Below are positions 6,214 to 14,391 of a stretch of 23,676 nt of DNA, one piece after another (within the stretch, counting starts at the first letter, position 1; the number at the start of each line of letters is the position of its first letter). The translations under genes were made by a program, and so were the position numbers. Source of the stretch: Streptosporangiaceae bacterium (GTDB lineage Bacteria; Actinomycetota; Actinomycetes; Streptosporangiales; Streptosporangiaceae). The stretch spans positions 1 through 23,676 of the forward strand of contig JASHTQ010000336.1 of assembly GCA_030040475.1 (NCBI GenBank). Direction: 5' to 3'. A model generated the notes under the pieces. That model made no database searches, was not told the origin of the DNA, and saw only the letters and a program-made list of their open reading frames with translations.

Positions 6214-7130
6214 CCGAAGCCGGCCGCCCTGCCCCTGGCCACGATGACCTGGGCCATCTTGTGCGATGCCTCGTCGATCATCTCGTCGTCCAGCATGACC
6301 GCGCCACGCCGGTCGACCCCGGTGGCGTGCGCGTACGCCTCGATGAGCCGTGCCGCGCGCGCGTAGTCCGCTTCCGAGGGCGCGAACGCCTCGTTGGCCG
6401 CCTCGACCTGGCTCGGGTGCAGGACCCACTTGCCGTCGTAGCCGAGCGCCGCCGAGCTGACCGCCGACCGCCGGAAGCCGTCGACGTCGCGGACCTTGAG
6501 GTAAGGCCCGTCGATGGCCTGCAGGCCGCGGGCACGAGCCGCGATCAGGATCCGCATCAGCGCGTAGTGGTACGCGTCGCCGCCGACGTAGCCCTCCGGC
6601 TGGCCGCCGACGTCCAGCGACCTGATCCCGACGCTGGCCATGAAGTCCGCGGGCCCGAACACCAGTGCCTCGAGCCGCGGCGACGCCGCCGCGATGGCGT
6701 TCACCGCCGCCAGCCCGCTGGCGTCCTCGATCTGCGCCTCGATTCCGATCTGCCCGACCGCCATCCCCGCCTCTCGCTCTACCTGGCCGAGCAGCAGGTC
6801 CAGCCACACCACATGGTCCGGCGAGGCGACCTTCGGCAAGATGATGACGTCGACCCGGCCGCCGGCCGCCACGGCCAGCACGTCGCGGTGAGCCCACTGG
6901 GTGCCTGCGTCGTTGACCCTGACCGCGACCAGCCGGCCGCCCCAGTCGCCGCTGACCGCCGCGGCCGCGTTCGCCCGCGCCTGCTCCTTGGCCGCCGGGG
7001 CGACGGCGTCCTCCAGATCAAGGAACAGCTCGTCTACCGGCAGGTCCCTGGCCTTGTCGATGAACCGCTGATTGCTGGCCGGCACGGCCAGGCACGACCT
7101 GCGCACCCGGAACGGTCGCTCCACGGGCAT
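6210..7130 (-). CDS. CitE-family citramalyl-CoA lyase (HpcH/HpaI fold)
   Basis: A 306-residue TIM-barrel lyase. Visible family features: RRSCLAVPAS near the N terminus, DLEDAVAP (38-45), Arg71 in VRVND, the Mg-binding Glu131 in IEAQIED and Asp162 in GPADFMASVG, and KWVLHPSQ near 255. CitE-like enzymes of this length cleave (S)-citramalyl-CoA to acetyl-CoA and pyruvate, or malyl-CoA-type substrates to acyl-CoA and glyoxylate. Next to Mct and Meh the first reaction completes a route from mesaconyl-CoA. The ATG at 7130 has an immediately preceding GGAGGG. It is transcribed towards meh, so it must have its own promoter or be read from the nickel permease side; a near-palindrome lies at about 7144-7168. 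Confidence 0.85.
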   Translation of the reverse strand: MPVERPFRVRRSCLAVPASNQRFIDKARDLPVDELFLDLEDAVAPAAKEQARANAAAAVSGDWGGRLVAVRVNDAGTQWAHRDVLAVAAGGRVDVIILPKVASPDHVVWLDLLLGQVEREAGMAVGQIGIEAQIEDASGLAAVNAIAAASPRLEALVFGPADFMASVGIRSLDVGGQPEGYVGGDAYHYALMRILIAARARGLQAIDGPYLKVRDVDGFRRSAVSSAALGYDGKWVLHPSQVEAANEAFAPSEADYARAARLIEAYAHATGVDRRGAVMLDDEMIDEASHKMAQVIVARGRAAGFG

Positions 7131-7143
7131 CCCTCCAGCTCTC

Positions 7144-7168
7144 TACCACTCCAAGCAGGGAGTGTAGT
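7144..7168. promoter_or_regulatory. Imperfect palindrome upstream of the lyase gene
   Basis: CTACCACTCC pairs with GGAGTGTAG across a 6-nt centre, with one bulged base. It lies 14-38 bp before the lyase start, in the 85-bp gap to the nickel permease. It could be an operator for the lyase or the transcript end of the permease; no T-tract is present. Confidence 0.3.
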
Positions 7169-7215
7169 GAGCCGCGGCGCCCTGCCCGGTTCGGCGCCCA
7201 GCCGGCAGCCGGCGT

Positions 7216-8415
7216 TTACTCGGAGCTCTCGGCCTCAGCCCATGGCGGCGAGAGCGGCGTTTCCGGGCCTCCCGCGCCCTGCAGGCGGGCGCTCCACTTC
7301 TCCTCGATGTGCCCGTACCGCCAGATCGCGATGGCCACCGCCCAGGTGACGATGAACATCCCGACGATCACGAACCCGGCCTTGTTGATGTCGAAGTTGA
7401 ACATGAAGCCCCAGAACCCGCTGGTCTGGCTGAAGGAGTGCGGGAAGTCCTGCGGGATGAGGCTGAGGGTCTCGATGCCGCCGATGAAGAAGCAGATCGC
7501 GACCGACAGGCCGGTGATGGCCAGGTTGTAGAACACCTTGCGGACCGGGTTGAAGAACGCCCAGCCATAGGCCAGGTTCATGAACATGCCGTCGGTGGTG
7601 TCCATCAGGCTCATCCCGGCGGTGAACAGGATCGGCAGGCAGATGATCGCCTGCCACGGGATGTGCTCGGAGGCCGCAAGCGCGGTGGCCGTCAGCAGGG
7701 CGACCTCGGTGGCGGTGTCGAAGCCCATGCCGAATACCACCCCGACCGGGTACATCTGCCATTCCCTGTTGATGGTCTTCATCCAGCGGCCGAAGAACCG
7801 GTAGAAGAACCCGCGGTTCTCCAGCTGCCGCTCCAGCTCCGCCTCGTTGTACTGCCCGCGCCGCATCGACCCGAACACCTTGATGATCCCGCCGAGGATG
7901 ACCAGGTTCAGCAGGCCGATCAGGAACAGGAAGGCCGCGGACACGATGGTGCCGAACGTACCGCCGAATGATTCGAGCGAGGAGTTGGAGTGCGTCACCG
8001 CCGGCAGCACGGTCTTGACGGCGATGATGAGCCCGACGCCGATCGCGATCACGATCGTCGAGTGGCCCATAGAGAAGAAGAAACCGTACCCGAACGGCCG
8101 CGGCTTGTCGGTGCCCTGCCGCTCGTTCATCGTCTTGCGGGTGGTGTTGTCGATCGCCGAGATGTGGTCGGCGTCGAAGGCGTGCCGCAGCCCGAGGGTG
8201 TAGGCCGTGACGCAGAGGCCAATGCCGAAGTACTTGTAGTGCGCGTGCCATACGTACGCGAGGAACACCGCGAACCCGAGCGCGTGCAGGGCCAGGATCG
8301 TGCCGTACATCTCGATCACTCGCAGCTTTTCGGTCCGGCTCATGGAATGGAAGGACTGCCGGAAAATCCTCCGCATGCTCATGCCGACGTCCGGCGTCAC
8401 GCTCTGAGCGGTCAT
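7216..8415 (-). CDS. High-affinity nickel (cobalt) permease, HoxN/HupN/NixA family
   Basis: A 399-residue integral membrane protein with about eight hydrophobic segments. The NiCoT signature RHAFDADHI (77-85, second transmembrane helix) is intact, as are GFDTATE, LFTAGMSLMDTTDG and NPVRKVFYNLAITGLSV, which are the other conserved family blocks. These permeases import Ni2+ (sometimes Co2+) using the membrane potential. The ATG at 8415 fits a GAGAGG site better than the upstream in-frame GTG at 8424. A tandem Nur-type operator lies 62-95 bp upstream (8477-8510), so derepression under nickel limitation is expected. Choice of Ni over Co cannot be settled by sequence; HypA and HypB nearby favour nickel, cobN nearby leaves cobalt possible. 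Confidence 0.92.
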   Translation of the reverse strand: MTAQSVTPDVGMSMRRIFRQSFHSMSRTEKLRVIEMYGTILALHALGFAVFLAYVWHAHYKYFGIGLCVTAYTLGLRHAFDADHISAIDNTTRKTMNERQGTDKPRPFGYGFFFSMGHSTIVIAIGVGLIIAVKTVLPAVTHSNSSLESFGGTFGTIVSAAFLFLIGLLNLVILGGIIKVFGSMRRGQYNEAELERQLENRGFFYRFFGRWMKTINREWQMYPVGVVFGMGFDTATEVALLTATALAASEHIPWQAIICLPILFTAGMSLMDTTDGMFMNLAYGWAFFNPVRKVFYNLAITGLSVAICFFIGGIETLSLIPQDFPHSFSQTSGFWGFMFNFDINKAGFVIVGMFIVTWAVAIAIWRYGHIEEKWSARLQGAGGPETPLSPPWAEAESSE

Positions 8416-8476
8416 GGCCTTCACCTCTCGGATCAGCTACGCAGCAGATCCTGCGTCTAGCGGCACGCTAACTCAG

Positions 8477-8510
8477 TTGCACATAAGTCGCAAGTACCTG
8501 TATTTCGCAA
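8477..8510. promoter_or_regulatory. Tandem Nur-type operator before the nickel permease
   Basis: The first 17-bp site is TTGCAC-n5-TCGCAA (8477-8493). An abutting second site is GTACCT-n5-TCGCAA (8494-8510), with only its right half good. The pattern follows the Streptomyces Nur box TTGCAA-n5-TTGCAA with two mismatches in the first site. It lies in the 120-bp gap between the permease and the ABC gene. Confidence 0.7.
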
Positions 8511-8535
8511 CCAGGGTCACCAACCCATAGCGTCC

Positions 8536-10341
8536 CTATATGGCGTCGGCTTCGCTCCCGATCTGGTTCGTGGACTTGGCGAGCAATCGGGCCAGCGTGC
8601 CCCCGGCCGCGAGCAGCGAGTCATACGTTCCGGTCTCCGCGACCCGGCCGGCGTCGAGGACCACGATGCGGTCCGCGAGCCTGATGGTGGACGGGCGGTG
8701 GGCGATCAGCAGCGTGGTCCGGCCTGCCGAGACCCGCTGCAGGGCGGTGTGCAGGGCGCGCTCGGACTCGGCGTCCAGGTTACTGACCGCCTCGTCCAGG
8801 ATCAGGATCGGCGCGTCGCGCAGCAGCGCGCGGGCGATGGCGATCCGCTGCCGCTGCCCGCCCGACAGGGTTGCCGCCCGCTCGCCGGCAACCGTCTCCC
8901 AGCCATCGGGCAGCGCCCTGATGAACGGCCCGGCCTGCGCGAGCTCGGCGGCCAGTTCCACTTCCTCGTCGGTAGCGGCGGGCCGGCCGAGCCGGACGTT
9001 CTCGCGGATTGTGGTGTGGAACAGGTAGACCTCTTGCGGAACGACGGCCATGAGTTGCCTGAGATCGTCTTGCGGGAACGCGCGGACGTCGTAGCCGCCG
9101 ACGGTGATCGACCCGCCGCCGACATCCCACAGCCGGGCGAGCAGGCTGGCGCAGGTCGACTTGCCCGCGCCGGAGTGCCCGACCAGCGCGACCGTCTCCC
9201 CGGGCTCGATGCCGAAACAGACGCCGTGCAGGACCTCGGGCAGGTGATCGCCGTAGCGGAACCGGACGTCGTCGAATACCACCCGGGGGCTCACCTCGGC
9301 CACCGGCGCCGCGGTCACCTGGTCGGTGACCGTGGGCCGCGCCGCCAGCAGGACCCGGATGCGGTCCGCCGCCGCGGCAACGGAGCCGACCTCCCGGAAC
9401 GGGGCGGAAACAGAGACGAGCGGGGCAAACGCCCCGGTGGCGATGACGATCGCGACCGGGTAGCTGGCCGTGCTGATCGAGCCGTCGAGCTTGAGGACCG
9501 CCGCGGTCGCAAGGGTCGCGATCGCGGCGAGCCCGACGAGCGTCTCCGTGGCCGCCTGTTCCAGGCCGCTGCGGCGTCCGTGCGAGACGCTCGCGCGCAG
9601 GATCCGGCCGTGCTGCCTGCGGATGCGGTCGAGCACCACGGCGCCCGCGCCCGCGGCGAGCACCTCGCGGGTGCCCTGCACGACGTCGACCACGTTCGCG
9701 CCCAGCTCGCCGAGATCCTCGCGCAGCGCCTGCCCTTGCGCCCGGGCCCGCTCAAGCAGCCAGGAGGGGACCGACGCGACGGCGATCGTGAACGGCAGGA
9801 CGACCAGCGCCAGGATCGGGTTGATCACCGCCAGCGCGATCAGCGCCAGCGTGGGCACGATCAGCGCGGCCACGATCGGCGGCGCGATGTGCGAGGTGAA
9901 CAGCTCGATCAGCTCGACGTCGGCGAGGGACGCGCGGGCCAGGTCGCCCGAGCGGTGCTCGATCAGGTAGGCCGGGGCGAGGTCGCGGAACCGGCGGTAC
10001 AGCACCAGCCGCAGTTCGTGCAGCAGCCGGAACGAGACCACGTGGGTAACCACCATGTCGAGCCAGCCGAACACGCCCGCCGGTATCACCAGCCCGACCA
10101 CCAGCCACAGCAGCGGCCGTAGCTGGTGGCTGTCGGCGCCGGCGATCGCCCGCCCGACGAGCGCGGCCCCGGCTGCGGCCGCGGCGATCGTGGTGATGTA
10201 GACGCAGACGTTTACGAGCACCGTGGCCAGCACCAGCCAGCGGTAGGGCCGCAGCAGCGCCGCGACCGGCCGCAGGCTGGCGATCAGCCTGCCGACGGCG
10301 CTGAACCGTGCCCGCGCAGGCAGGGGCGGCGAGGCGGTCAT
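8536..10341 (-). CDS. ABC transporter, fused membrane and ATPase domains (half-transporter 1)
   Basis: A 601-residue type IV (exporter-fold) half-transporter. Residues about 25-330 hold six hydrophobic helices; the ATPase domain follows with Walker A GHSGAGKST (388-396), Q-loop VVPQEVYLFHTTIREN, signature LSGGQ (492-496), Walker B ILILDEA (512-518) and H-loop His548. It overlaps the upstream half-transporter gene by the four bases ATGA (10338-10341), implying a heterodimer made in equal amounts. Exporter-fold heterodimers include drug and peptide exporters, but also importers of metal-chelator complexes (IrtAB, YbtPQ). The Nur-type operator in front of the pair argues for a metal-linked substrate. 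A CydDC-like role is possible but no cytochrome bd genes are present. Confidence 0.9.
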   Translation of the reverse strand: MTASPPLPARARFSAVGRLIASLRPVAALLRPYRWLVLATVLVNVCVYITTIAAAAAGAALVGRAIAGADSHQLRPLLWLVVGLVIPAGVFGWLDMVVTHVVSFRLLHELRLVLYRRFRDLAPAYLIEHRSGDLARASLADVELIELFTSHIAPPIVAALIVPTLALIALAVINPILALVVLPFTIAVASVPSWLLERARAQGQALREDLGELGANVVDVVQGTREVLAAGAGAVVLDRIRRQHGRILRASVSHGRRSGLEQAATETLVGLAAIATLATAAVLKLDGSISTASYPVAIVIATGAFAPLVSVSAPFREVGSVAAAADRIRVLLAARPTVTDQVTAAPVAEVSPRVVFDDVRFRYGDHLPEVLHGVCFGIEPGETVALVGHSGAGKSTCASLLARLWDVGGGSITVGGYDVRAFPQDDLRQLMAVVPQEVYLFHTTIRENVRLGRPAATDEEVELAAELAQAGPFIRALPDGWETVAGERAATLSGGQRQRIAIARALLRDAPILILDEAVSNLDAESERALHTALQRVSAGRTTLLIAHRPSTIRLADRIVVLDAGRVAETGTYDSLLAAGGTLARLLAKSTNQIGSEADAI

Positions 10342-12158
10342 GGCATCCGCTGCGCGTCGACCAGGCGGGCGTAGCTGCCGCCGTATCCGAGCAGCTGGTC
10401 GTGGGTGCCTTCCTCGGCGATGCGGCCACCTTCCAGGACCAGGATCCGGTCGGCGTACCGGACAGTGGAGAGCCGATGGGCGATGACCAGCGTGGTCCGC
10501 CCGTGCCGGATGTTCTCGAGCGAGGACTGGATCTCCACCTCGGCGGCCACGTCCACATCGGAGGTCGCCTCGTCCAGGATCAGGACCGGGGCGTCCTTCA
10601 GCAGCGCGCGGGCGATGGCGATCCGCTGCCGCTGGCCGCCCGACAGCCGCAGCCCACGCTCGCCCACGATCGTTCCGTAGCCCTCCGGCAGGTCCTCGAT
10701 GAACGTGCTCGCGTGCGCGAGCCTCGCGGCCCCGGCGACCGCGTCGTCGTCCGCGTTCGGATCGGCGAGCAGCAGGTTGTCCCGAACGGAGGCGTGGAAC
10801 AGGAAGGTGTCCTGCGGTACGAGCGCCACCTGACGTCGGACCTCGTCCGGGGGAACCCGGCGCAGGTCCGTGCCGTTCATCACGATCCGGCCCGATTCCG
10901 GATCGAAGAAGCGCAGGACCAGCGAGGCGATCGTGGTCTTCCCTGCTCCGGAGGCGCCGACGATGGCCACCGTCTCGCCGGGCATCACCTCGAAGCTGAC
11001 ATCGGCGAGCGCGGCGCGGGCGCCGGGCCGATAGCGAAAGGTGACCGCCTCAAATCGGAGCGCCGGCCGGCCCAGCGCGCTGCCTGGGCCGTCGCCGGTC
11101 ACGGCCCCGGTCGCCGGGCCGGCCGCCTCGGCAGGGACGCCCGGCCGTGCCGCCAGCACCGAGAAGACCCGCTCGACCTTCGCCATTCCCCACATCGCGC
11201 CGTGCATCGCGTTGTGGATGTCACGGGCCGGCCCGAAACACTCGACGGCTAGCAGCAGGATGAGCAGCAGATGCTCGGTGGTCAGGTGACCCTCGGCGAG
11301 GCGGAACGCCCCGGCGGACAAGCCGGCCGCGACCCCGGCCGCCACGGCAAGCGTCATCATCCCCGCGTACACACCGGAGACCGAGGTTAGGCGGATGCCG
11401 GCATCGCGGACATCCGCGGATCGCCGCTCGAGTTCCCGGCCGCGGCGCTCGGCAACCCCGAACGTCTTGAGCGTCGCCATCCCCTGCAGGTTGTCGACGA
11501 ACTCGGCCGCCAGCGGCCGGTAGCTGGCCGACCAGAACTCCATGTGCGCCCCTAGCGCCCGGTACTCGACCGACGGCAGGAAGATCACGGCGAGCGCGAA
11601 CGCCGCCACCGCCGACCCGGCTACCGGGTCGATCCAGATGACGATGGCGATGATGGCGGCCGAGGCGATCCCCGCGACGATTACCTTGGCCAGGAACAGG
11701 CGGAAGTAGGCGTCCAGCTTCTCCACACCGTCCACCATGACGGCCTGGAGTTCCCCCGACCGCTCCCGCGCCACCCAGGCAGGGCCGAGCAGCAGGATCC
11801 GCGACACGAGCCTGATCCGCAGGTCGGTGGTGATACGAACCGATGTCCCGGCCATCGTCGCGCCCTGCGCGGCGGTCGCGATCCCGCGCACCACCACCAA
11901 GACCACCGCCAGACCGACCCACGGAAGGATCGCCGTCCACTCGTGGTGGCTGAACACCACGGCTAGGCCGAAAGCGATCGCAACACCCTGGCCGATACGC
12001 GACGCCGCTATCACCAGGCCAAGCGCGATCGCGCCGGCAAGAGCCCGGCGCTCTGGCATCGCCAGCCGCAGCAGCCGGCGGTCGAAAGCCCGGGTGTACC
12101 GGGTCCTACCGCCCTCCCCGGGACCGGTCCCCTGCCGTCCCGCCTCGCCCCTGGCCAC
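10338..12158 (-). CDS. ABC transporter, fused membrane and ATPase domains (half-transporter 2)
   Basis: A 606-residue partner of the preceding gene. Six hydrophobic helices lie at about 38-310; the ATPase part shows Walker A GASGAGKTT (401-409), LVPQDTFLFHASVRDN, signature LSGGQ (505-509), Walker B VLILDE (525-530) and AHRLST. Both ATPase sites look complete, since each subunit has the glutamate after Walker B, so the heterodimer is not obviously degenerate. It is the first gene of the operon, starting at GTG 12158 with GAAGGG about 8 bases before. Its promoter region is shared with the divergent histidine ammonia-lyase and contains a perfect Nur-type box. The substrate is unknown; see the nickel-histidine proposal in the findings. 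Confidence 0.9.
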   Translation of the reverse strand: MARGEAGRQGTGPGEGGRTRYTRAFDRRLLRLAMPERRALAGAIALGLVIAASRIGQGVAIAFGLAVVFSHHEWTAILPWVGLAVVLVVVRGIATAAQGATMAGTSVRITTDLRIRLVSRILLLGPAWVARERSGELQAVMVDGVEKLDAYFRLFLAKVIVAGIASAAIIAIVIWIDPVAGSAVAAFALAVIFLPSVEYRALGAHMEFWSASYRPLAAEFVDNLQGMATLKTFGVAERRGRELERRSADVRDAGIRLTSVSGVYAGMMTLAVAAGVAAGLSAGAFRLAEGHLTTEHLLLILLLAVECFGPARDIHNAMHGAMWGMAKVERVFSVLAARPGVPAEAAGPATGAVTGDGPGSALGRPALRFEAVTFRYRPGARAALADVSFEVMPGETVAIVGASGAGKTTIASLVLRFFDPESGRIVMNGTDLRRVPPDEVRRQVALVPQDTFLFHASVRDNLLLADPNADDDAVAGAARLAHASTFIEDLPEGYGTIVGERGLRLSGGQRQRIAIARALLKDAPVLILDEATSDVDVAAEVEIQSSLENIRHGRTTLVIAHRLSTVRYADRILVLEGGRIAEEGTHDQLLGYGGSYARLVDAQRMP

Positions 12159-12205
12159 TGTGGGTCCCTTCCGCGCCTGGGCGCCGCTCGCCAGACGCCA
12201 TTATT

Positions 12206-12239
12206 ATGCAATTAATTTGCAATTACTAGTTCTTTGCAC
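12206..12239. promoter_or_regulatory. Tandem Nur-type operator between ABC genes and histidine ammonia-lyase
   Basis: Site one is ATGCAA-n5-TTGCAA (12206-12222), a near-perfect Nur box. The abutting second site is TTACTA-n5-TTGCAC (12223-12239), with a good right half. On the minus strand, CATAAT, a plausible -10 for the ABC operon, overlaps the first site, so binding would repress. It sits 48 bp before the ABC start and about 100 bp before the lyase start, in a 178-bp gap otherwise without features. Confidence 0.75.
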
Positions 12240-12336
12240 AGCCTCCCGGGGGGCAAGCGGCGCGAAGGGCCCCGCCTGCGGACGCCGCCAGGGGTCACGG
12301 AAAGCTATTGGCACTGATCGCTGGTACGGAGGGAAC

Positions 12337-13911
12337 ATGACACGCTCGCTCGCGGCCGACGGCCGTCAGGTGCTCCAGACCGTGCAGGTGGGCCTGGTCC
12401 CGCCGTCGCTGGCGGATGTGGCCGCGGTGGCCCGTGACGGTGCCCGGGTCGTGCTGCCCGCCGAGGCACTGGCCCGCATCCGCCGCGGCCGGGCGGTGAT
12501 CGACTCGCTGGCTGGCGATACCGCGCCGCATTACGGCGTCTCGACCGGGTTCGGAGCGCTGGCGACCCGCCACATCCCCGCGGACCTGCGCGCGCGGCTG
12601 CAGGCCAGCCTGGTCCGTAGCCACGCGGCCGGCTCTGGCCCAGAGGTGGAACGCGAGGTTGTCCGGGCGACGATGCTGCTTCGGCTGGCGACCCTGGCCA
12701 CCGGTCATACCGGGGTGCGGGAGGAGACCGCGCACGGATACGCGGCGATGCTGAACGCGGGGATCACGCCGGTCGTGCCGGAATACGGCAGCCTCGGCTG
12801 CTCGGGGGACCTGGCCCCGCTGGCGCACTGCGCGCTGGCTCTGACGGGGGAGGGGCAAGTCCGGGACCAAGGCGGTCGGCTGCGCACGGCCGCCGAGGCG
12901 CTGGAACTGGCCGGCCTCGCGCCGGTGACGCTGGCGGAGAAGGAGGGCCTGGCGCTGATCAACGGCACCGACGGGATGCTAGGCATGCTGGTGCTGGCGA
13001 TCACCGATCTGAGGGTGCTGCTGACGGCCGCGGACATCACCGCCGCGATGAGCGTGGAGGGCCTGCTGGGCACGGACGCCGCCTTCGCGGCCGACCTGCA
13101 ACAGCTCCGCCCGCACCCCGGCCAGGCGAGGTCGGCGGCCAACCTGCGGGCGCTGCTGGCGGGCAGCGGCATCATGGCCAGCCACCGAGGGCCGGACTGC
13201 ACCCGGGTGCAGGACGCGTACTCGCTGCGCTGCGCGCCGCAGGTGGCCGGGGCGGTCCGGGACACCGTGCAGCATGCCACCGAAGTCGCCTCGCGTGAGC
13301 TGGCCGCCGCGATCGACAACCCGGTCGTCACCGCGGACGGCCGGGTGGAGTCCAACGGGAACTTCCACGGTGCCCCGCTTGCCTACGTGCTGGACTTTCT
13401 CGCCATCGCGGCCGCGGACCTGGCGAGCATGGCCGAGCGGCGGACCGACCGGTTCCTTGACGTCGCGCGCAGCGGCGGCCTGCCCGCATTCCTGGCCGAC
13501 GATCCCGGAGTCGACTCCGGGTTGATGATCGCCCAGTACACCCAGGCCGCGATCGTGTCGGAGCTGAAGCGGCTGGCCGTGCCGGCCAGCACCGACTCGA
13601 TCCCGAGCTCGGCGATGCAGGAGGACCACGTGTCCATGGGCTGGGCCGCCGCCCGCAAGCTGCGCCGCGCCGTCGACGGGCTCGGCCGGGTGCTGGCGAT
13701 CGAGCTGCTGACCGCGGCCCGGGGCATCGAGCTGCGCGCGCCGCTGTCCGCCGGCCCGGCCACCGGGGCGGTCATCTCCGCCCTGCGCGCCGTGGTCCCC
13801 GGCCCCGGCCCCGACCGCTTCCTTGCGCCGGAGATCGAGGCCGCGGAGGCGTTCGTAATCGGCGGCGCCGCCGCTCGGGCCGCCGAGCCCTTCAGCGGCC
13901 CGCTGTCATGA
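12337..13911 (+). CDS. hutH: Histidine ammonia-lyase
   Basis: A 524-residue member of the MIO-dependent aromatic amino acid lyases, converting L-histidine to urocanate and ammonia. By family alignment the active-site residues are present: Tyr66 (HYGVSTGFG), His96 (RSHAAG), Asn209 (LINGT), Gln292/Tyr295/Arg298 (VQDAYSLR), Phe343 (NGNFHG) and Glu429 (MQEDHVSMG). The His96 and Glu429 pair is the histidine-specific combination. The MIO-forming tripeptide is Cys155-Ser-Gly (GSLGCSGDLAPLAH) where Ala-Ser-Gly is usual. The ATG at 12337 follows GGAGGG. No other hut gene is nearby; instead it precedes hypA-hypB and shares a Nur-type operator with an ABC pair, so a metal-linked role is suggested. Confidence 0.88.
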   Translation: MTRSLAADGRQVLQTVQVGLVPPSLADVAAVARDGARVVLPAEALARIRRGRAVIDSLAGDTAPHYGVSTGFGALATRHIPADLRARLQASLVRSHAAGSGPEVEREVVRATMLLRLATLATGHTGVREETAHGYAAMLNAGITPVVPEYGSLGCSGDLAPLAHCALALTGEGQVRDQGGRLRTAAEALELAGLAPVTLAEKEGLALINGTDGMLGMLVLAITDLRVLLTAADITAAMSVEGLLGTDAAFAADLQQLRPHPGQARSAANLRALLAGSGIMASHRGPDCTRVQDAYSLRCAPQVAGAVRDTVQHATEVASRELAAAIDNPVVTADGRVESNGNFHGAPLAYVLDFLAIAAADLASMAERRTDRFLDVARSGGLPAFLADDPGVDSGLMIAQYTQAAIVSELKRLAVPASTDSIPSSAMQEDHVSMGWAAARKLRRAVDGLGRVLAIELLTAARGIELRAPLSAGPATGAVISALRAVVPGPGPDRFLAPEIEAAEAFVIGGAAARAAEPFSGPLS

Positions 13912-13990
13912 CGGCTGCCGCCGCCGAGCGCGCCGTCATTCTCGCCGCGGCCGGCCTCCCGGTCGGCCCGCGGGGATAGCATCCTTACGA

Positions 13991-14007
13991 GGGCGCGCTC
14001 CGCGCCC
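13991..14007 (+). other. GC hairpin between hutH and hypA
   Basis: GGGCGCG-n3-CGCGCCC forms a perfect 7-bp stem with a 3-base loop, 80 bp after the lyase stop and 33 bp before hypA. It has no T-tract; it could attenuate read-through from the lyase into hypAB or protect a processed 5' end. The rest of this 129-bp gap shows no Nur-type box. Confidence 0.4.
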
Positions 14008-14040
14008 GAACCCATCGCGGCAGCGAGCGGAGGTGGCGCC

Positions 14041-14391
14041 GTGCACGAACTGTCGGTCTGCGGGTCGATCGCCGGCATCGTGGAGCGCCGCGCCGCCGGC
14101 CGGCCGGTCCGCGTCATCCACGTCCGGGTCGGGCAGCTGCGCCAGATCGTCCCGGACACGCTGGTCTACTGCTGGGACCTGCTGTGCACCGACACCACGC
14201 TGGCCGGCTCACGGCTTGAGGTGGAAAGCATCCCCGCCCGCATCCGATGCCGTGCCTGCGACCGCACCGCGGACCTGGGCGACCTGCCGGTCTTCGCCTG
14301 CGCCAACTGCAACGGTCTGGACGTGGAAGTCGTGGCCGGCGAGGAATTCGTTATCACCGCACTTGACCTGGCCGAAGGGGCGACAACCTGA
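14041..14391 (+). CDS. hypA: Nickel chaperone HypA
   Basis: A 116-residue [NiFe]-hydrogenase (and in some bacteria urease) maturation factor that delivers nickel. The N terminus is Met-His-Glu-Leu-Ser, the invariant HypA nickel-binding start. The zinc site is a pair of CxxC motifs (CRAC at about 76-79 and CANC at about 93-96). Length is normal for the family. The initiator is GTG (14041-14043) behind GCGGAGG. The stop shares a base with the hypB start (TGATG), so the two are translationally coupled. It follows hutH after 129 bp on the same strand and may be part of that transcript. Confidence 0.93.
   Translation: MHELSVCGSIAGIVERRAAGRPVRVIHVRVGQLRQIVPDTLVYCWDLLCTDTTLAGSRLEVESIPARIRCRACDRTADLGDLPVFACANCNGLDVEVVAGEEFVITALDLAEGATT

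Noticed and set aside
7131..7215. Repeated GGGCGCC motifs downstream of the nickel permease as a terminator
   Set aside because: The copies are direct repeats in a GC-rich gap and give no single stable stem that I can support.
13908..13979. A 23-codon frame starting in the hutH stop (ATGA overlap)
   Set aside because: It is Ala-rich, without motif, and could be chance in GC-rich sequence; coupling alone is too little.
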